Positions 15,976 through 21,910 of a stretch of DNA of 21,910 nt are shown piece by piece (the stretch's first letter is position 1; every line of letters begins with the position of its first letter). The notes below the pieces were generated by a model. It did no database searches and had not been told where the DNA came from. It saw only the letters and a program-made list of their open reading frames with translations. Both the position numbers and the translations under genes were made by a program. The DNA lies in assembly GCA_964628455.1 (NCBI GenBank), contig CAZVPD010000048.1:1-21910 (forward strand). Reading direction: 5' to 3'. Origin of the DNA: JAQVWU01 sp964628455 (lineage in GTDB: Bacteria > Bacillota > Clostridia > Oscillospirales > CAG-272).

Positions 15976-16278
15976 ATGAAAAAGTTCACGCAGTCCGAAG
16001 CGGCGGAAATCGCGGCCGGACTGGGCATCGATTTCGGAAAAGTAAAGTTCACACCCGAAGAGTTTCTCGAGGGGATCAACATTGAGCTTGAACACGGACC
16101 CTCGGACGCCGAAACCAACGTGACCGGCGGAGACCCGCTTATGACGGGCAAGATCGCGCTGGCCCACCTCAACGAAAACCCCCTGTATTACAACGAGGAT
16201 ATCGGCCTTGAGGCATGGGAGCACGCGATAGAAGCTTTCAGGGGAGACCCCAAGGGAAAGAAAATCAAAATCGTCTGA
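15976..16278 (+). CDS. DUF5661 family small protein
   Basis: A 100-residue cytosolic protein matching the small DUF5661 family as I recall it: FTQSEAAEIAAGLGIDFGKV, GINIELEHGPSDAETNVT, DPLMTGKIALAHLNENPLYY. The central ELEHG...ETNVT block is diagnostic of this family in bacteria and phages; no function is established. A GGAGAGG sequence lies about 15 nt upstream and a weaker GGTG nearer, so translation initiation is not strongly defined. Probably co-transcribed with the peroxiredoxin, since only A-rich spacer separates them, and ended by the hairpin at 16286-16324. Confidence 0.8.
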   Translation: MKKFTQSEAAEIAAGLGIDFGKVKFTPEEFLEGINIELEHGPSDAETNVTGGDPLMTGKIALAHLNENPLYYNEDIGLEAWEHAIEAFRGDPKGKKIKIV

Positions 16279-16285
16279 TCAAATA

Positions 16286-16324
16286 AAAACGGTGAAGGAC
16301 CCGCGTCCTCCGCCGTTTTTTTGT
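16286..16324. terminator. Bidirectional rho-independent terminator between peroxiredoxin and sulfur operons
   Basis: AAAACGG pairs with CCGTTTT around an inner AGGAC/GTCCT stem (loop CCGC), followed by seven Ts on the plus strand; the upstream As give Us on the minus strand. A near-identical copy lies at 20264-20308. Confidence 0.9.
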
Positions 16325-16335
16325 TTATAGGCCGT

Positions 16336-16758
16336 TCACAGTTCCGGATGGTTTTCCGCGATCAGCGCGTACACCAGGGTTCCGAAAAGCATCCCGGAAA
16401 GGGTCGCCAGACCCAGAATCTTGCCTTCGCCGATCTGAGCCAGAACAGTTCCGGGGCATGCCCCCGAAACAGCCCAGCCGACACCGAACAGCATCCCGCC
16501 GAAGACGGTATTTTTATTGAGGGGCTTTCTGTTGATTCTGACCGGCTGCCCCCCGGCGTCCCTGCCGCCCAGAGCCTTCAGCAGAAGCATGCCCGCGGCT
16601 CCGACGATGACGGCCGTCCCCATCAGAAGCGCGAGCCTGAAGTCCTCGCCCGTGAACATACGGCGGATGTAATCGTAGTCGGAAGCGCCGGAGCGGCTGA
16701 GGACGAATCCGAAAAACAAGCCGGCCAGCAGATACCCGGTCTTTTTTGCCGTTCCCAT
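16336..16758 (-). CDS. YeeE/YedE family sulfur transporter, C-terminal half protein
   Basis: A 140-residue membrane protein equal to the second half of YeeE/YedE (TsuA-type, PF04143) transporters: an opening YLLAGLFFGFVLSRSGASDYDYI and the cysteine block GVGWAVSGACPGTVLAQIG. In TsuA this conserved cysteine helps relay thiosulfate through the membrane. Together with the upstream half-protein it would rebuild a full transporter, probably moving thiosulfate or another reduced sulfur compound. GGAGG lies 8 nt before the ATG, inside the end of the preceding gene, one base away. It is the last gene of the sulfur operon. A decayed second copy of part of this gene lies at 20309-20400. Confidence 0.88.
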   Translation of the reverse strand: MGTAKKTGYLLAGLFFGFVLSRSGASDYDYIRRMFTGEDFRLALLMGTAVIVGAAGMLLLKALGGRDAGGQPVRINRKPLNKNTVFGGMLFGVGWAVSGACPGTVLAQIGEGKILGLATLSGMLFGTLVYALIAENHPEL

Positions 16759-16759
16759 T

Positions 16760-17284
16760 TTAAATACCTCCGAAAAAGACGAGTCTGATCAGAAACGTGG
16801 TGACGGCGCCGAAAGCGAGGAAGAACACCGTCGCGACAATGCTCGATTTCTGGCCGGTGGCGATCCCGTGAATGCTGTGGCCCGACGTGCAGCCGTTGGC
16901 AAGGCGGGCGCCGAACCCGAGCATAGCCCCTCCGATGAAGAACCATACGATGTAGAGCGCGTAGGGCAGCTTCAGCGTTTCGGTGAACAGGCCCATGCCC
17001 GGTTCGAACAGCGGCATGCCCGAGGCCCTTGCGGACAGAAATCCGCCGGCGACCATGCCGATGATGAAAATAAAGCGCCAGTTGAACCTGTTTTTATACG
17101 TTTCGGAGTTCAGCCACCGGAGTTTGGTCGAGGGACGTACGATCTTGAGAAAATTGCCGAATCCGGTCGACACCCCCAGGGCGGTGTTCAGGAAAAAATA
17201 CATCAGGGGCACGAGAAGTCCGATGGCTATGCCGGCGAGCCACCACGGCCACAGGTCAGCGAACAGGAATTTCACAGTTTTCAT
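16760..17284 (-). CDS. YeeE/YedE family sulfur transporter, N-terminal half protein
   Basis: A 174-residue membrane protein matching the first half of YeeE/YedE transporters, with the cysteine motif GARLANGCTSGHSIHG near the C-terminus. The start is uncertain: ATG 17284 has GGGAGGGG directly upstream (short spacing), GTG 17275 has about 11 nt, and the ORF's first ATG at 17305 has no SD. I use 17284. All candidates overlap the end of the CstB-like gene, so translation is coupled. The soluble-looking segment KIVRPSTKLRWLNSETYKNRFNW between helices is typical of YeeE N-halves. It forms a split transporter with the next gene. Confidence 0.85.
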   Translation of the reverse strand: MKTVKFLFADLWPWWLAGIAIGLLVPLMYFFLNTALGVSTGFGNFLKIVRPSTKLRWLNSETYKNRFNWRFIFIIGMVAGGFLSARASGMPLFEPGMGLFTETLKLPYALYIVWFFIGGAMLGFGARLANGCTSGHSIHGIATGQKSSIVATVFFLAFGAVTTFLIRLVFFGGI

Positions 17285-18659
17285 CCCCTCCCGCAACCGT
17301 TTCATATCCGAGCGCCCGCCAGGCGGACGTCCCGCCGATCACATTGATCACATTTTTCGATTGGCTCAGATTCAGCATCAGGGAGGCGGCGAGCAGCGAG
17401 CGGTTCCCCGAGTTGCAGATAAAGGCGGCGGGAGTGTCCCCTTCCAGATCGCGGAATCTTTTCCGGACGTCCGGAGCGGGCATGTGAAGCGTGCAGCGGA
17501 TATGCCCGCTGTCCCATTCGCTTTTGAGCCTTGTGTCGATCAGAAGGATCTCGCCTTTCCCGTACCGCTCTTTCGCCTCGGTGACCGAAATGCTCTCGAG
17601 CCTCGCGGTCACGAGGCCGCTCGCCGCGTAGGCAGCCATACCGCCGGCGAGATATCCGGCGACGTTGTCGAGCCCGACGCTCCGGAGCGCTCTGAGCACG
17701 GCGGGCATGTCCCCCTCATCGTCGAGGACGAGTAGGAGGGGTTTGTCCGGCGGCAGGACCCAGCCGGAAAAAGTCGCGAAATTGCCTTTCAGGCTCAGTC
17801 CATAGGCTCCCGAGACGTGCGCCGCGCCGAATGCCAGCTGGTCGCGGGTGTCAGCGACGACAGAACCGCCGCGGCTGAGCGCGAGAAATTCCGCGGGAGC
17901 AAAGGCGGCCGGTGCGGCGAGTTTCGAAAGGGCAGGCGCCCCTCTGCGGTTGATTTCCGAACAGCGCGAGAAATGATCGGGTACTCCGGGCATACCCTCG
18001 AGAAAGCTTCGCACGAACTCCTCCTCGGGGCGTTTCTGCATGGCGGGATTGTGCATCTTCTCGGTGCCTATCGTGGAGGAAAGCTTGGAAGAGAGGGACT
18101 TGCCGCAGAGAGAGCCCGCGCCGTGCGCCGGGTACATCTCGATGTTGTCCGCAAGCTTTTCGATCCTTCTCAGGCTCGCGTAAAGAGCGGAAGCCAGCTC
18201 CTCTTTTCTGTCGGGGAACAGGTCGGGCCTGCCCGCGTCCCCCACCAGCAGCGTGTCCCCCGTAAAAGCAAGAACGGGCTCCCTGCCTCTGCTGAGGTCC
18301 GAAACGAGGAAAACGGTGCATTCGGGCGTGTGGCCCGGGGTGTCGAGCATTTTAAAAAGCAGCGTGTCGATCTGAAATTCCTCTTCGTCCCGAAGGGCAC
18401 GGTGCGCGAATTCCGCGTTTGCCTTCGCGGTCATACAGATCGCGGCGCCCGTCCGTTCGGCGAGTTCGACGTGCCCGGAAACAAAATCCGCGTGCAGATG
18501 CGTTTCGATGATCGCTTTGATCGGAAGACCCAGCGCATCCGCGGCCTCGATATACTGCGTCACTTCCCTCGCGGGGTCGATCACGACACAGGCGTTCTCC
18601 CCTCCCACAACATACGAGCAGTGCGCGAGTCCCGGAGTATAGATCTGTTTGAATTCCAT
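17256..18659 (-). CDS. cstB: CstB-like persulfide dioxygenase fused to pseudo-rhodanese and rhodanese domains
   Basis: A 467-residue cytosolic sulfur enzyme with the domain order of Staphylococcus aureus CstB. Residues 1-240 are an ETHE1-like metallo-beta-lactamase domain: THLHADFVSGH (H54, H56, D58), H110 in DTPGH, D135 in TGDT and H179 in PAHG; by analogy H54, H110 and D135 hold the non-haem iron that oxidises persulfide to sulfite. Residues about 255-355 form a rhodanese-fold domain lacking the catalytic Cys (VLDDEGD in its place). Residues about 360-460 form an active rhodanese with Cys415 in the CNSGNRS loop, expected to form thiosulfate or transfer sulfane sulfur. GGAGG sits 9 nt before the ATG. 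It lies between an SLC13 permease (33 nt upstream) and split YeeE transporters (overlap downstream). I see no CstR-type regulator. Confidence is high for the family and moderate for the symbol. Confidence 0.88.
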   Translation of the reverse strand: MEFKQIYTPGLAHCSYVVGGENACVVIDPAREVTQYIEAADALGLPIKAIIETHLHADFVSGHVELAERTGAAICMTAKANAEFAHRALRDEEEFQIDTLLFKMLDTPGHTPECTVFLVSDLSRGREPVLAFTGDTLLVGDAGRPDLFPDRKEELASALYASLRRIEKLADNIEMYPAHGAGSLCGKSLSSKLSSTIGTEKMHNPAMQKRPEEEFVRSFLEGMPGVPDHFSRCSEINRRGAPALSKLAAPAAFAPAEFLALSRGGSVVADTRDQLAFGAAHVSGAYGLSLKGNFATFSGWVLPPDKPLLLVLDDEGDMPAVLRALRSVGLDNVAGYLAGGMAAYAASGLVTARLESISVTEAKERYGKGEILLIDTRLKSEWDSGHIRCTLHMPAPDVRKRFRDLEGDTPAAFICNSGNRSLLAASLMLNLSQSKNVINVIGGTSAWRALGYETVAGGDENCEIPVR

Positions 18660-18692
18660 CGGTTAGAACCTCCGTCGGTTTTTTTCGGTATA

Positions 18693-19979
18693 TCAGCGCC
18701 ATAGGACATAAATGACCGCCGCTGCGGCAATGCCGGCGGCAGTCGCGATCGCGGCTCCCGTCTTCATATAGGTCTTCCGCGGAAAATCCATGCTGTTCAT
18801 CACGACGACCGCGGCCTGATGCGTCGGGAACACAACGCCCAGACTCGCCCCTGCGGCCACCGCCATGAGAAGTGCGTCGGGTTCAAACGGGACGGCACCT
18901 GCTTTCCATAATGCCAGGGCTGCGGGAGCCATCAGAACGGCAGCCGAGGAATTCTCGAGGATATTCGCGAACAGAGCCGTGGCAAAAACAAAGATCAGGA
19001 TCAGCGGAAAAGGCGGGAGCGAACTGAACAGGGGACCGATCAGATTTACGGCGGCGTCCAGCGCCCCGGTCTCCTCGAGCGCCCCGGAGATCCCGAGCAT
19101 GCTCCCGAGATAGAGGATGACGGGTATATTTACATGGGTGAGGGCTGTCTTATAGGGCAGAACGCCCGACCCGATCATGACCAGCGTCACGGCGCCGAAA
19201 GCGGCGGACGGATGGACGAACCCCGCCGCGGTGAGCACGACAGCCGGAACAAGCGTCAGAAGGACGACCGGGCTTTTTCGCCGGTCCCGCGGGACCGATT
19301 CCTCCTCCGGCGTCTCCGCTCCAGCCCCCGTATCCCCGCCGGGCGATGTTTTTTCGATCGGCCGCAGCCCGCAGGCGCGGCAGATAAAAAGGACCAGAAC
19401 GCCGGCAAACATCAGGGCAAGCCCCTGCGGAAAAAAGGAGAACATGCCGAAAGGGGCTCCGAGCGCCTCCGTGCGATAGCCGGAAACGATCAGATTGGAG
19501 GCCGTCCCGATCAGGGTCAGCGAACCCCCCAGTATCGAAGCGTAGAGAATGGGGATGCCGAAAGCGAAGCGCGGGACCTTTACCCTCTGCGCCATCCTTT
19601 TTGCCGTCGGAAGAACAATGCCGACCGCCCCGACGTTGTTCATGAAGGCCGAGATGGATCCCGTCGTCAGAAAGAGCGCGAAGATCTGATTTTTATAGTC
19701 GTGCAGCCTGCCCGCGATCTTTTTGCCGAATCCGGAGAGCAGCCCGGATTCGACGATCCCCGCGCTCATCACGAGCACGGTCGCGATCGTAAAGAGAGAA
19801 GGGGACGCAAAGCCCGCAAACAGCTGCCCCGGCTTTTTGATGCCCGTGATCCCCAGGAGCAGAAGGCCTCCGAAAGCGGTCAGGTCGTACCGGATTTTCC
19901 CCGTCACAATAGAAAACAAAACCGCAAGCAGCACAAGCCAGGTCACGGCCTGCTGCCAGTTTTCAAGGATGCCGATCAA
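18693..19979 (-). CDS. SLC13-family (DASS/ArsB-NhaD-like) anion permease
   Basis: A 428-residue permease with about a dozen hydrophobic helices. Signature blocks are SAFMNNVGAVGIVLPTA, GGSLTLIGTASNLIVSG and, in the second repeat, FANILENSSAAVLMAPA, all typical of SLC13/DASS and sulfur-responsive SAC1-like permeases. The TrkA-C domains often present in the sulfate-type members are absent, replaced by a short hydrophilic loop (PGGDTGAGAETPEEESVPRD). The ORF opens with GTG at 19985, but AAGGGGGTGA, an almost perfect Shine-Dalgarno, covers that codon and points to TTG at 19979 with 5-nt spacing, so I use TTG. First gene of the sulfur operon; probably carries sulfate, sulfite or another sulfur oxyanion. 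Substrate is inferred from context only. Confidence 0.8.
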   Translation of the reverse strand: MIGILENWQQAVTWLVLLAVLFSIVTGKIRYDLTAFGGLLLLGITGIKKPGQLFAGFASPSLFTIATVLVMSAGIVESGLLSGFGKKIAGRLHDYKNQIFALFLTTGSISAFMNNVGAVGIVLPTAKRMAQRVKVPRFAFGIPILYASILGGSLTLIGTASNLIVSGYRTEALGAPFGMFSFFPQGLALMFAGVLVLFICRACGLRPIEKTSPGGDTGAGAETPEEESVPRDRRKSPVVLLTLVPAVVLTAAGFVHPSAAFGAVTLVMIGSGVLPYKTALTHVNIPVILYLGSMLGISGALEETGALDAAVNLIGPLFSSLPPFPLILIFVFATALFANILENSSAAVLMAPAALALWKAGAVPFEPDALLMAVAAGASLGVVFPTHQAAVVVMNSMDFPRKTYMKTGAAIATAAGIAAAAVIYVLWR

Positions 19980-20081
19980 GCTCACCCCCTTAGTCTATGA
20001 TGATTTTCTGCGGCGAAACAGACAGCCTGACCGGGCAGGAAGAAAGCGGCGCCGGCCGTCTGCCGCATCGGTAACAAATTT

Positions 20082-20111
20082 ATTATAAACGCAGGCCGCC
20101 GCCGGTGTCAA
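20082..20111 (-). promoter_or_regulatory. Promoter of the sulfur operon (minus strand)
   Basis: Minus-strand TTGACA (complement of 20106-20111), an 18-bp spacer and TATAAT (complement of 20082-20087), roughly 100 nt upstream of the permease start. The leader contains no obvious riboswitch; 20112-20263 holds no gene I can support. Confidence 0.75.
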
Positions 20112-20263
20112 GAAATATCTTGAATTTCATTGATTTTTTATAAAAGAGCTTTGCGAAGCGGGTGTTGACAAACGACGGCATGTGCATCAAGATGTGACTG
20201 TAATGGGCCGGTCCCTTACGCCGGAACAACCGCTGCAGCGTCAAGAATCCGCATGAAATCCGA

Positions 20264-20308
20264 TAAAAAAAACGGTGAAGGACCCGCGTCTTCCGCCGTT
20301 TTTTTTTT
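20264..20308. terminator. Second copy of the sulfur-operon terminator
   Basis: Nearly the same hairpin as at 16286-16324 (AACGGTGAAGGACCCGCGTC core), with a C-to-T change in the stem and a longer T-run (ten Ts) and A-run. It probably ends the minus-strand liv operon. The similarity continues into the flanking YeeE remnant. Confidence 0.85.
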
Positions 20309-20400
20309 GCCGATAAGCCGTCACGGTTCCAGGGCTTACCCCCGAAACAGCCCGGTCGACGCCGGACACGATCCCGCCGGAGACGGTGATCTTATCGTCC
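20309..20400 (-). pseudogene. Decayed fragment of a second YeeE/YedE C-terminal half gene
   Basis: Read on the minus strand, 20400 down to about 20322 gives DKITVSGGIVSGVDRAVSG then VSPGTV, against NKNTVFGGMLFGVGWAVSG then ACPGTV in the intact gene at 16336-16758: 15 of 25 residues identical, and the key Cys replaced by Ser. About 107 bp of the intact gene is missing between two copies of ACAGTTCCGG (16338-16347 and 16445-16454), as expected for deletion between short direct repeats. The fragment keeps its position next to the terminator copy, so it is a remnant of a duplicated operon end. Not functional. Confidence 0.75.
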
Positions 20401-20416
20401 GATTCTTTTCATGATG

Positions 20417-21285
20417 TTATCCCAGATAGGCTTTTACGACCCGTTCGTCTTTTTTCAGATCCGAACAGCTGCCTTCCAGTATTATTTTGCCGATATCCAG
20501 AACATACCCGTATTGAGCCGAACTCAGGGCCATTTTTGCGTTTTGTTCGACCAGCAATATGGTCGTGCCTTCGTCGTTCAGGCTTTTGATGATATCCGTT
20601 ATGTCTTTTATGATCAGCGGCGCAATTCCCATGGACGGTTCGTCCATAAGCAGCAGTTTCGGCTCCGCCATCAACCCGCGCGCTATAGCCAGCATTTGCT
20701 GCTCTCCGCCGGACAGAGTGCCGCCCNNNNNNNNNNAATCCCCACACCATGGAGTCAAAAATAACCCCGGGCATATTTTTTGCCGGAGAAATTATGGATA
20801 TCGACGGTATGTGCGGCGGATATAATCTCCAGTGGGCATGGTCTTCCGGTTTTATTGCCGGACAGAGTGCCGCCCGGCTGCCTTCTCCGTTTCTCCAGGA
20901 TCGGAAAACGTTCGAATATTTTTTGCATTCGTTTTTCCCGGATATTCGCGTTTTTTGTCATATACGCGCCGAGTTCGAGATTTTCGACAATGGTAAGGTC
21001 TTTAAAAATATGTCTGCCCTCGGGAATGTGTACCAGGCCGCGCCTGACGATTTCGTGAGAAGGCATCCGGGTGATATCTTCGCCGCAAAAAATCACTTTC
21101 CCCGCAGACGGCCTGATGATGCCGGAAACGGTTCTCAGCGTTGTGCTTTTACCGGCGCCGTTGCTGCCCAGTAAGGCAACCACCTGCCCTTCGGCCACAT
21201 CAAAGCTTATGCCTGTGAGCGCAGCCACTTTGCCGTAGTACGTTTCTATGTTTTCCACCCTTAACAGCTGAGGGTCCCTGCTCAT
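20417..21285 (-). CDS. livF: LivF-type branched-chain amino acid ABC transporter ATPase, split by an assembly gap
   Basis: The second ATPase of a LIV-type importer. The N-terminal piece (21285 down to 20857) carries Walker A GSNGAGKST (residues 40-48), the LivF-specific VHIPEGRHIFKDLTIVENL and ends at GGTLSG. The C-terminal piece (20726 down to 20417) starts GGTLSGGEQQ (ABC signature) and contains Walker B LLLMDEPSMGIAP and the H-loop region LVEQNAK. Between them are 10 Ns and about 120 bp of unrelated sequence bounded by two identical 19-bp copies. Joining the pieces through one copy gives an uninterrupted 239-residue LivF of normal length, so the gene is probably intact in the organism. ATG overlaps the livG stop by 4 nt (ATGA). 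No liv permease or binding protein is in view. Confidence 0.85.
20708..20726. repeat. 19-bp identical sequence flanking the N-gap (first copy)
   Basis: GCCGGACAGAGTGCCGCCC at 20708-20726 recurs exactly at 20857-20875. In the first copy it encodes livF (GGTLSG on the minus strand); in the second it ends the BaiN-like fragment on the plus strand and continues into livF on the minus strand. Confidence 0.95.
20727..20736. other. Scaffold gap (10 Ns)
   Basis: Ten unknown bases lie immediately after the first 19-bp copy. A short fixed-length N-run like this usually marks a join of uncertain size made during assembly, not real sequence. Confidence 0.98.
20737..20865 (+). pseudogene. C-terminal fragment of a BaiN/HI0933-family FAD oxidoreductase, probably misassembled
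   Basis: The plus-strand frame reads NPHTMESKITPGIFFAGE, then IMDIDGMCGGYNLQWAWSSG, then FIAGQSAA, the unmistakable C-terminal flavin-binding end of the BaiN/HI0933-like NAD(P)/FAD-dependent oxidoreductases. No other part of such a gene is present, and the reading runs straight into livF antisense at the 19-bp shared sequence. The simplest explanation is a foreign or distant contig end joined through that sequence; a genuine recombination scar is less likely. The enzyme itself is not encoded here. Confidence 0.8.
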
Positions 21286-21910
21286 GCTTCATCACCCTCT
21301 TCCCGGCTGCTGCCCAGGTAGGCTTCGATCACACGCGGATCGGACTGGATCTGCGCCGGAGTTCCCTCCGCAATGACGCTGCCGAAATTCACGACGACTA
21401 TTTTTTCGGAAACCTTCATAACCAATCCCATATCATGTTCGATCAGGAAAACCGTAATGCCGAAAACATCGCGGAAGCGCCGGATCAGTCCGACCAAATT
21501 TTCTTTTTCTTCCTGATTCAGTCCCGCCGCCGGTTCGTCCAAAAGCAATAATTTCGGTCTGGCGGTCAAAGCCCTTGCCCATTCGGTTTTGCGCTGGTCG
21601 CCGTAGGACAGATTTTTTGCCGTGAAATCTTTTTTATCGAGTATTCCGACGTAATCAAGAAAATATTCGGCGCTCCCGAGAATTTCCTTTTCTTCTTTGC
21701 GCTGAGCGGGCGTCCTGAACAACGCGCCGAAAACCGATTGTCCGGTGACACTGTGAGCGCCGCTCATAACATTTTCCAAAACAGTCAGATTTTTAAAAAG
21801 CCGGACATTCTGAAAGGTGCGGACAATGCCGTTCCGCGCGATCTTATACGGTTTGGCGTTGACAATCGACTTTTCTTTATAGAGAATATCACCGGATGTT
21901 GCCTTATAGA
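21282..21910 (-). CDS. livG: LivG-type branched-chain amino acid ABC transporter ATPase, 5' end beyond the window
   Basis: Partial: 209 codons, reading in from the right edge. Visible are the Q-loop region RNGIVRTFQNVRLFKNLTVLENVMSG, the signature LSYGDQRKTEWARAL, Walker B KLLLLDEPAAGLN and the H-loop IEHDMG, plus the LivG-specific C-terminal GTPAQIQSDPRVIEAYLG. Walker A lies outside the window. TGA overlaps the livF start. It acts with LivF as the ATPase pair energising a branched-chain amino acid or related (for example amide or urea) importer. Sequence from about 20400 rightwards is somewhat less GC-rich than the sulfur operon. Confidence 0.92.
   Translation of the reverse strand, partial: YKATSGDILYKEKSIVNAKPYKIARNGIVRTFQNVRLFKNLTVLENVMSGAHSVTGQSVFGALFRTPAQRKEEKEILGSAEYFLDYVGILDKKDFTAKNLSYGDQRKTEWARALTARPKLLLLDEPAAGLNQEEKENLVGLIRRFRDVFGITVFLIEHDMGLVMKVSEKIVVVNFGSVIAEGTPAQIQSDPRVIEAYLGSSREEGDEA

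Noticed and set aside
17817..18704. A 295-codon plus-strand frame opposite the CstB-like gene
   Set aside because: Antisense shadow; the minus strand has complete catalytic motifs.
19134..20000. A 288-codon plus-strand frame opposite the SLC13 permease
   Set aside because: Arg/Gly/Pro-rich product typical of the antisense of a membrane-protein gene.
20112..20263. Region upstream of the sulfur-operon promoter searched for a small gene or tRNA
   Set aside because: Only very short frames (for example ending in DGMCIKM) without SD; no cloverleaf or recognisable RNA.

Overview
The window looks like a scaffold from an uncultured, fairly GC-rich Clostridia-type Firmicute, probably a metagenome assembly. 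The signs are strong Shine-Dalgarno sequences (GGAGG or AAGGGGGTGA types), textbook TTGACA-17-TATAAT promoters, several large Cys-anchored solute-binding lipoproteins with Thr/Glu/Ala-rich linkers, and a run of 10 Ns with a chimeric junction at 20.7 kb. The taxonomic placement is inference from protein style, not from a marker gene.

Layout. 1-2330: AT-rich accessory DNA with one 587-residue protein of unknown function (minus strand) and about 500 bp of non-coding AT-rich sequence; composition switches abruptly near 2335. 2396-6130: a short minus-strand ORF that may be a gene remnant, then two tandem family-1-like solute-binding lipoproteins behind a consensus promoter. 6106-8576: a bidirectional terminator, a minus-strand membrane-anchored CBM9-like protein with its own promoter and a 26-bp leader dyad, and a plus-strand operon of a DUF2461 protein and a NUDIX hydrolase. 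8662-10481: an AT-rich AbiEi/AbiEii type IV toxin-antitoxin (abortive infection) pair. 10647-15147: a third solute-binding lipoprotein, a cytosolic beta-helix GH28-like protein, an ECF transporter S component, and a two-domain uridine-kinase-like protein overlapping it. 15243-16278: an archaeal-type 1-Cys/2-Cys peroxiredoxin and a DUF5661 protein. 16336-19979 (minus): a four-gene sulfur operon made of an SLC13 permease, a CstB-like persulfide dioxygenase/pseudo-rhodanese/rhodanese fusion, and two half-size YeeE/YedE sulfur-transport proteins. 20264-20400: a decayed second copy of the operon's terminator plus part of the last YeeE gene. 20417-21910 (minus): livF (split by the Ns and a foreign fragment) and the 3' part of livG of a branched-chain amino-acid-type ABC transporter.

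How the parts fit. The three lipoproteins, the CBM9 protein and the beta-helix protein suggest carbohydrate scavenging, although no ABC permeases lie beside the lipoproteins. The sulfur operon plausibly imports or exports a sulfur oxyanion and detoxifies persulfide/sulfide, and it faces a peroxiredoxin operon across a shared bidirectional terminator. The most unusual items are the duplicated terminator/yeeE remnant flanking the sulfur operon, the livF/BaiN chimeric join at the N-gap, the ECF-S plus fused-kinase pair of unknown substrate, and the AT-rich accessory gene at the left end.
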